The translations under genes and the position numbers were made by a program. This document shows positions 5,772-8,973 of a stretch of DNA of 8,973 nt, piece by piece. The stretch comes from Planctomycetota bacterium (GTDB lineage: Bacteria > Planctomycetota > B143-G9). Below the pieces are notes generated by a model, which did no database searches, was not told the origin of the DNA, and saw nothing but the letters and a program-made list of their open reading frames with translations. Each line of letters opens with the position of its first letter. The first letter of the stretch is position 1. The stretch covers positions 1-8,973 of the forward strand of contig QNBY01000032.1 in assembly GCA_003644275.1 (NCBI GenBank), written 5' to 3'.

Positions 5772-7313
5772 ATGCTCCGGTCCCTCGAGAATTGTTCCAG
5801 CTTCCTGGAGGTGTGGAGCCGGGCCGTTTCGGAGAACCCGGACGGCGTCGCGTTCATCGCCGGTGGGGAGCGCTACACGTACTACGAGGTGGAGAGGATG
5901 TCGGAGTCCTTCGCCGCCTCGCTGGCCAACGATTTCGGGATAGAGCGGGGGACGCCGGTGGCGATGGTGCTCCCGAACTCCATTCCCTTCATCGTGGCGT
6001 ACCTCGGGATACAGAAGGCCGGGGCGCTGCCGGTTCCCCTGAACACGCGGTTGAAGGGGGAGCAGTTCGATTCGCTGTTCAATCTGGTGAAGCCCGCCGC
6101 GGTGATAGTGGACGACCGTTTCCGCCGGACGATAGAGCCGCTTCTGGAGGCGCACCGGGAGATACGCTACCGGATAGGCGTGGACGTGGACGAGCCCGAC
6201 TGGGACAGTTTCTACAGCATGACGAGCGGCATGTCGGGCGATCCCCCGGATTTCCCGCTCTCGCCGGACGATCCCGCGGTGGTGCTGTTCACCTCCGGCA
6301 CGACGGGCGACCCGCGAGGGGCGGTCATCCGGCACGGGGACCTGCTGTGGAACATAAAGGTCACGGGCGAGGTGTTCGACTTCGGGCCGTCGGACGTGCA
6401 CATGCTCACCGTTCCGCTGTTCCACTGCACGGGGCTGGAGAGCATCTTTCCCGCCTCGGTGTTCCACGGCTCGGCGTGCGTGCTGGACGAGCAGATAGCG
6501 CCGTCGTACCTTTTCGACCTGATAGAAGGGACGGGCGCGACGACGTTCATAACGGTGCCCACGGTTCTGTACCTGCTGATATCGTGGGCGGATTTCGAGC
6601 CGGAGCGGCTGTCGTCGCTGAGGCTGATAGGCTTTTCCGGCGCGCCCATGAGGACGGACGCCCTGCGGAAGCTGCACAAGCTGCTTCCGGACGTGGAGCT
6701 CGTGAACTTCTACGGCCTCACGGAGACCACCTCGATAATCACGTGTTGCCGGGGGGAGGAGATCATCTCCCGCCCCGATTCCATCGGCAGGCCGTGCGAG
6801 GGTGTTGATGTGCGGATAGCCAGGCGGGGCGAGCCGCTCCCGGCCGGGGAGACGGGCGAGCTCCAGATACACCGGCGGAACGTCATAAGCGCCTACTTCG
6901 GGGCGCCGGGCGAGCTGGAGAAGCGGTTCGCGGGGGACTGGTTCCGCACGGGCGACCTGGCGGCGCGGGACGAGGAAGGGTTCTTCTTCCTGAAGGGGCG
7001 CAACATAGACCTGATAATAGTGGGGGGCGAGAACGTCTTCGCGGGTGAGGTGGAGCGCGTTCTCGATTCCCATCCGCAGGTTCGGGAGTCGGCGGTCGTC
7101 GGGGTGCCCAACAAGGTGTTCGGCGAGGTGGTGAAGGCCTTCGTGGTGCCCTATCAGAGGGGAACGGCCGATCCCCTGGCGCTGAAGAAGTTCTGCTTCG
7201 AGAGGCTGCCGTCCTACAAGGTCCCGATCGAGATAGAGTTCTTGGACGAATTGCCCAGGACGCCGAGCGGGAAGGTGAAGAAGGACCTGCTCAGGAAGTC
7301 CGCAAACCGATAG
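5772..7313 (+). CDS. AMP-forming acyl-CoA synthetase (ANL superfamily)
   Basis: 513 residues, normal length for class I adenylate-forming ligases, which activate a carboxylate with ATP to an acyl-AMP and then transfer it to CoA. Motifs in order: phosphate loop LFTSGTTGDPRGA (172-184), YGLTETT (314-320), TGDL (393-396), hinge and ribose region GRNIDLIIVGGEN (409-421), and C-terminal PRTPSGKVKK with the adenylation lysine K501. Two small departures are seen: Arg182 replaces the usual Lys of the P-loop, and Ala replaces the usual Pro in VFAGEVE. The ATG at 5772 follows a purine-rich GGGGAGAGG stretch. The frame stays open far upstream (to about 4053) but that part overlaps the isomerase genes in another frame. 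The context suggests it activates a product or substrate of the isomerase/dehydrogenase enzymes, perhaps feeding the citryl-CoA lyase-like enzyme. No signal or membrane segment is visible. Acyl specificity cannot be read. Confidence 0.92.
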   Translation: MLRSLENCSSFLEVWSRAVSENPDGVAFIAGGERYTYYEVERMSESFAASLANDFGIERGTPVAMVLPNSIPFIVAYLGIQKAGALPVPLNTRLKGEQFDSLFNLVKPAAVIVDDRFRRTIEPLLEAHREIRYRIGVDVDEPDWDSFYSMTSGMSGDPPDFPLSPDDPAVVLFTSGTTGDPRGAVIRHGDLLWNIKVTGEVFDFGPSDVHMLTVPLFHCTGLESIFPASVFHGSACVLDEQIAPSYLFDLIEGTGATTFITVPTVLYLLISWADFEPERLSSLRLIGFSGAPMRTDALRKLHKLLPDVELVNFYGLTETTSIITCCRGEEIISRPDSIGRPCEGVDVRIARRGEPLPAGETGELQIHRRNVISAYFGAPGELEKRFAGDWFRTGDLAARDEEGFFFLKGRNIDLIIVGGENVFAGEVERVLDSHPQVRESAVVGVPNKVFGEVVKAFVVPYQRGTADPLALKKFCFERLPSYKVPIEIEFLDELPRTPSGKVKKDLLRKSANR

Positions 7314-7321
7314 GAGAGAAA

Positions 7322-8185
7322 ATGCACGAGATCCTCATGGGTTTCAGTCTCACCTACTGGCCCGACGACGCCGTGATAGAGGGAATAGAGGAGATAGCGG
7401 CGGCGAACTTTCCGGGGTTCGAGGCCCCGCCGTCCATAGTGGCGCGCTACGAGGAGAGATTGGACGTATTCAGGGAGATACTGGAGCGGACGGACCTGGA
7501 GCTGGTGGCGATATACAATCCGGGCAACTTCCTCATAGAGGACAGGCTCGAGGAGGACGTGGAGATAGCGATGAACACCGCCCGCTTCCTCCACCGGGTG
7601 GGGGCGCAGTTCCTGGTGGTGTCCTGCGGGCCGAGGCGGCCGGAGGGGAACACGAAGGAGGACTGGACGAACCTTCTGAAGGCGCTCGACGAGCTGGGGA
7701 ACCGGTGCCTGGACTCGGCCATCCAGCTGTGCGTCATGCAACACCACGGGACGATAATAGAGACCCGCGAGGACATAGACCGTCTCATGGACGAGACGCC
7801 GGAGCACTGCGTGTTCTTCTGCCCCGATCTGGGCGAGCTCCGGTCGATGATGATAGATCCCGTGCCGCTCGTGGCCGACTATTTCGACCGGATACCCTAC
7901 GTCCGTTTCCGGGACGTGCTCGACCGGAAGATGCTCGACCGGAAGAACCGGCGGCGGCTGCGGCTGGTGAACAAGGCGAAGGAAAACCCCGCCCCCCTTC
8001 CGAATCCCGTGGGGGTGGCGCTGGGGGACGGCCTCAGCGTGCTGCAGCCGGTATGGGACCTGCTGAACGAAAGAGAATTCGACGGATGGGCGATGACCGT
8101 GGTGGACGAACCGCGGAACGCGGCGTCCACCGTGATGGAAAAGAGCCGCCAATTCCTGGAGAACTATTTCGAGATACTCTTTTGA
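7322..8185 (+). CDS. Xylose isomerase-like TIM-barrel protein (sugar phosphate isomerase/epimerase family) with atypical metal site
   Basis: 287 residues, the usual size of AP-endonuclease-2/IolE-like TIM barrels, which hold a divalent metal and isomerise, epimerise or dehydrate sugars and hydroxy-ketoacids. Family blocks visible are GFEAPP (32-37), CVMQHHGTIIETREDIDRLM (137-156, cf. the HMGTVVQT-type strand of IolE), FFCPDLGEL (165-173, cf. DTGHL), YVRFRD (193-198, cf. HVHLKD) and FDGWAMTVVDEP (253-264, cf. GWVVVEQD). Only the His of HHG and the Asp of PDLG clearly match metal ligands. The His of DTGH is Glu172, the His of HxKD is Arg195, and the final Glu appears as Val. A conventional metal site is therefore doubtful. 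The ATG at 7322 follows AGGAGAG overlapping the ligase stop codon. It is the last gene of the operon. Fold call is moderate to strong; function is unknown. Confidence 0.75.
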   Translation: MHEILMGFSLTYWPDDAVIEGIEEIAAANFPGFEAPPSIVARYEERLDVFREILERTDLELVAIYNPGNFLIEDRLEEDVEIAMNTARFLHRVGAQFLVVSCGPRRPEGNTKEDWTNLLKALDELGNRCLDSAIQLCVMQHHGTIIETREDIDRLMDETPEHCVFFCPDLGELRSMMIDPVPLVADYFDRIPYVRFRDVLDRKMLDRKNRRRLRLVNKAKENPAPLPNPVGVALGDGLSVLQPVWDLLNEREFDGWAMTVVDEPRNAASTVMEKSRQFLENYFEILF

Positions 8186-8211
8186 TTTCGAGCCTCAGGG
8201 CCTCTTCTTTC

Positions 8212-8239
8212 TTGAAGTCGTACCTTTCGGCGGTATAAT
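8212..8239 (+). promoter_or_regulatory. Sigma-70-type promoter for the oxoamine synthase gene
   Basis: TTGAAG at 8212-8217 (4 of 6 matches to TTGACA) is separated by 16 bases from a perfect TATAAT at 8234-8239. It lies in the 75-base non-coding gap after the nine-gene operon, which is locally AT-richer than the coding DNA. Transcription would start near 8246, leaving a leader of roughly 15 bases that contains the ribosome-binding site. No convincing hairpin plus T-run terminator is visible between 8186 and 8211, so readthrough from the operon is also possible. Confidence 0.7.
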
Positions 8240-8247
8240 GGCGCGCC

Positions 8248-8254
8248 AAGGAGG
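8248..8254 (+). promoter_or_regulatory. Strong Shine-Dalgarno that fixes the GTG start at 8261
   Basis: AAGGAGG is placed 6 bases before the GTG at 8261. The next in-frame ATG (8354) would remove residues conserved in the SPT-like group ahead of [11 protein letters not shown], so GTG is the better start. Confidence 0.75.
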
Positions 8255-8260
8255 CTCCGC

Positions 8261-8973
8261 GTGACTGATACCCCGCGTGAAACCGAAACGAGGATACAGC
8301 CCTCGATATTCGATAAAGTCCGGAACTTCAAGGAAGCCGAAGCCGTCCGCCGGATGGGGCTCTACCCCTACTTCCGGGAGATAGAGTCCGAGCAGGACAC
8401 CGAGGTCGTGATAAACGGCAAGAAGGTGCTCATGCTCGGCTCCAACAGCTACCTCGGGCTCACGAACCACCCCGAGGTGAAGAGGGCGGCCATCCGGGCG
8501 GTTGAGAAATACGGCACGGGTTGCGCGGGCTCGCGCTTCCTGAACGGAAGCCTCGACATCCACAGGCGACTGGAGGAGCGGCTCGCCGATTTCGTGGGCA
8601 AGCCCGCCGCGGTGCTCTTCTCCACGGGCTTCATGGCCAACCAGGGCCTCATCGCCACGCTCGTGCAGAAGGGCGAGTACGTGATCACGGACAAGCTGGA
8701 CCACGCCAGCATAATAGACGGCGCGCTGCTCTCGTTCGGCAAGATGCGCCGTTACGAGCACAACAACATGGGGTCGCTGGAGCGGGTGCTGTCCTCCATA
8801 AAGCACGAGACGGGCAAGCTCATAGTGGTGGACGGCATCTTCAGCATGGACGGGGACATAGCGGACCTTCCGGGGATAATTCCGCTTGCGAAGAAGCACA
8901 ACGCCGCGCTCATGGTGGACGACGCGCACGCCTTCGGGGTGCTCGGCCCGAGGGGGGACGGGACGGCGGCGCA
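8261..8973 (+). CDS. Serine palmitoyltransferase-like alpha-oxoamine synthase, PLP-dependent (3' end outside window)
   Basis: 237 complete codons precede the window edge, about 60 percent of the family's roughly 400 residues. Alpha-oxoamine synthases condense an amino acid with an acyl-CoA and release CO2 (KBL, BioF, HemA, SPT). Visible blocks: [21 protein letters not shown] (33-53), [32 protein letters not shown] (83-101), [13 protein letters not shown] with the PLP-stacking His148, [15 protein letters not shown], and MVDDAHAFG (218-226), whose Asp contacts the pyridine nitrogen. The PLP lysine lies beyond the edge. YPYFREIES and [12 protein letters not shown] resemble bacterial serine palmitoyltransferases more than BioF or KBL, so sphingolipid long-chain-base synthesis is the best guess. 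CqsA-like signal synthesis or another oxoamine synthase remains possible. It has its own promoter and is probably a separate unit from the upstream operon. Confidence 0.85.
   Translation, partial: MTDTPRETETRIQPSIFDKVRNFKEAEAVRRMGLYPYFREIESEQDTEVVINGKKVLMLGSNSYLGLTNHPEVKRAAIRAVEKYGTGCAGSRFLNGSLDIHRRLEERLADFVGKPAAVLFSTGFMANQGLIATLVQKGEYVITDKLDHASIIDGALLSFGKMRRYEHNNMGSLERVLSSIKHETGKLIVVDGIFSMDGDIADLPGIIPLAKKHNAALMVDDAHAFGVLGPRGDGTAA

Noticed and set aside
1..8185. Phosphonate-type pathway (FrbA/FrbB or phosphinomethylmalate-like chemistry)
   Set aside because: The aconitase plus dehydrogenase logic is similar, but no phosphoenolpyruvate mutase or other phosphonate gene is present in the window.
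8240..8247. GGCGCGCC palindrome just downstream of the -10 box
   Set aside because: An 8-base self-complementary GC run near the expected transcription start. It is too short and too common in GC-rich DNA to call an operator.
8190..8257. Inverted repeat GAGCCTC (8190-8196) and GAGGCTC (8251-8257) around the promoter, overlapping the ribosome-binding site
   Set aside because: Only 7 bp with a 54-base loop, a fair chance event in this spacer. The upstream arm lies outside a transcript from the local promoter. It has no T-run, so it is neither a terminator nor a convincing switch.
1..8973. Search for tRNA, rRNA, CRISPR arrays, insertion sequences and riboswitches
   Set aside because: None seen. 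The only non-coding stretch longer than 30 bases is 8186-8260, fully described by the promoter and ribosome-binding site.

Overview
The window is GC-rich and densely coding, with every supported gene on the plus strand. It looks like a bacterial chromosome. Isoleucine is written mostly as ATA (in the gene at 7322-8185, by eye, about 14 ATA against 2 ATC) and AGG is common for arginine. That combination is unusual at high GC and is seen in some Synergistota and some deep-branching Desulfobacterota/Nitrospinota-like lineages. I cannot place the organism more firmly. Strong Shine-Dalgarno motifs and one consensus-like sigma-70 promoter support a bacterium.

Layout. Positions 1-8185 form one tight operon of nine genes, with gaps of 3 to 26 bases and one 11-base overlap. 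In order these are: the 3' part of a citryl-CoA lyase/citrate synthase-family enzyme (1-513); a small HD-domain metal phosphohydrolase (534-1067); a first aconitase-family isomerase pair, large (1071-2354) and small (2344-2832); an isocitrate/isopropylmalate-type dehydrogenase (2859-3977); a second isomerase pair, large (3982-5220) and small (5224-5754); an AMP-forming acyl-CoA synthetase (5772-7313); and a xylose-isomerase-like TIM-barrel protein (7322-8185). A 75-base spacer with a clear promoter (TTGAAG, 16 bases, TATAAT) follows. It drives a separate gene, a serine palmitoyltransferase-like alpha-oxoamine synthase cut by the window end (8261-8973).

How the genes may work together (inference). 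Claisen-type lyase/synthase, isomerase and oxidative decarboxylase is the logic of the TCA-cycle entry and of 2-oxoacid chain elongation (leucine, lysine and coenzyme B pathways). Here the set carries a second, divergent isomerase pair plus a CoA ligase and a TIM-barrel enzyme. It does not match leucine biosynthesis, since no LeuA-type synthase is visible, nor the ordinary TCA cycle. The likely theme is conversion of a branched di- or tricarboxylic acid through CoA activation and C-C bond making or breaking. The substrate cannot be read from the sequence.

The most striking observation is the second isomerase large subunit. It keeps the three Fe-S cysteines but, by motif alignment, has changed several residues that form the aconitase active site (positions equivalent to H101, H147, D165 and R452 of mitochondrial aconitase). 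The first pair is essentially canonical. The operon therefore seems to hold one ordinary isomerase and one with altered chemistry.
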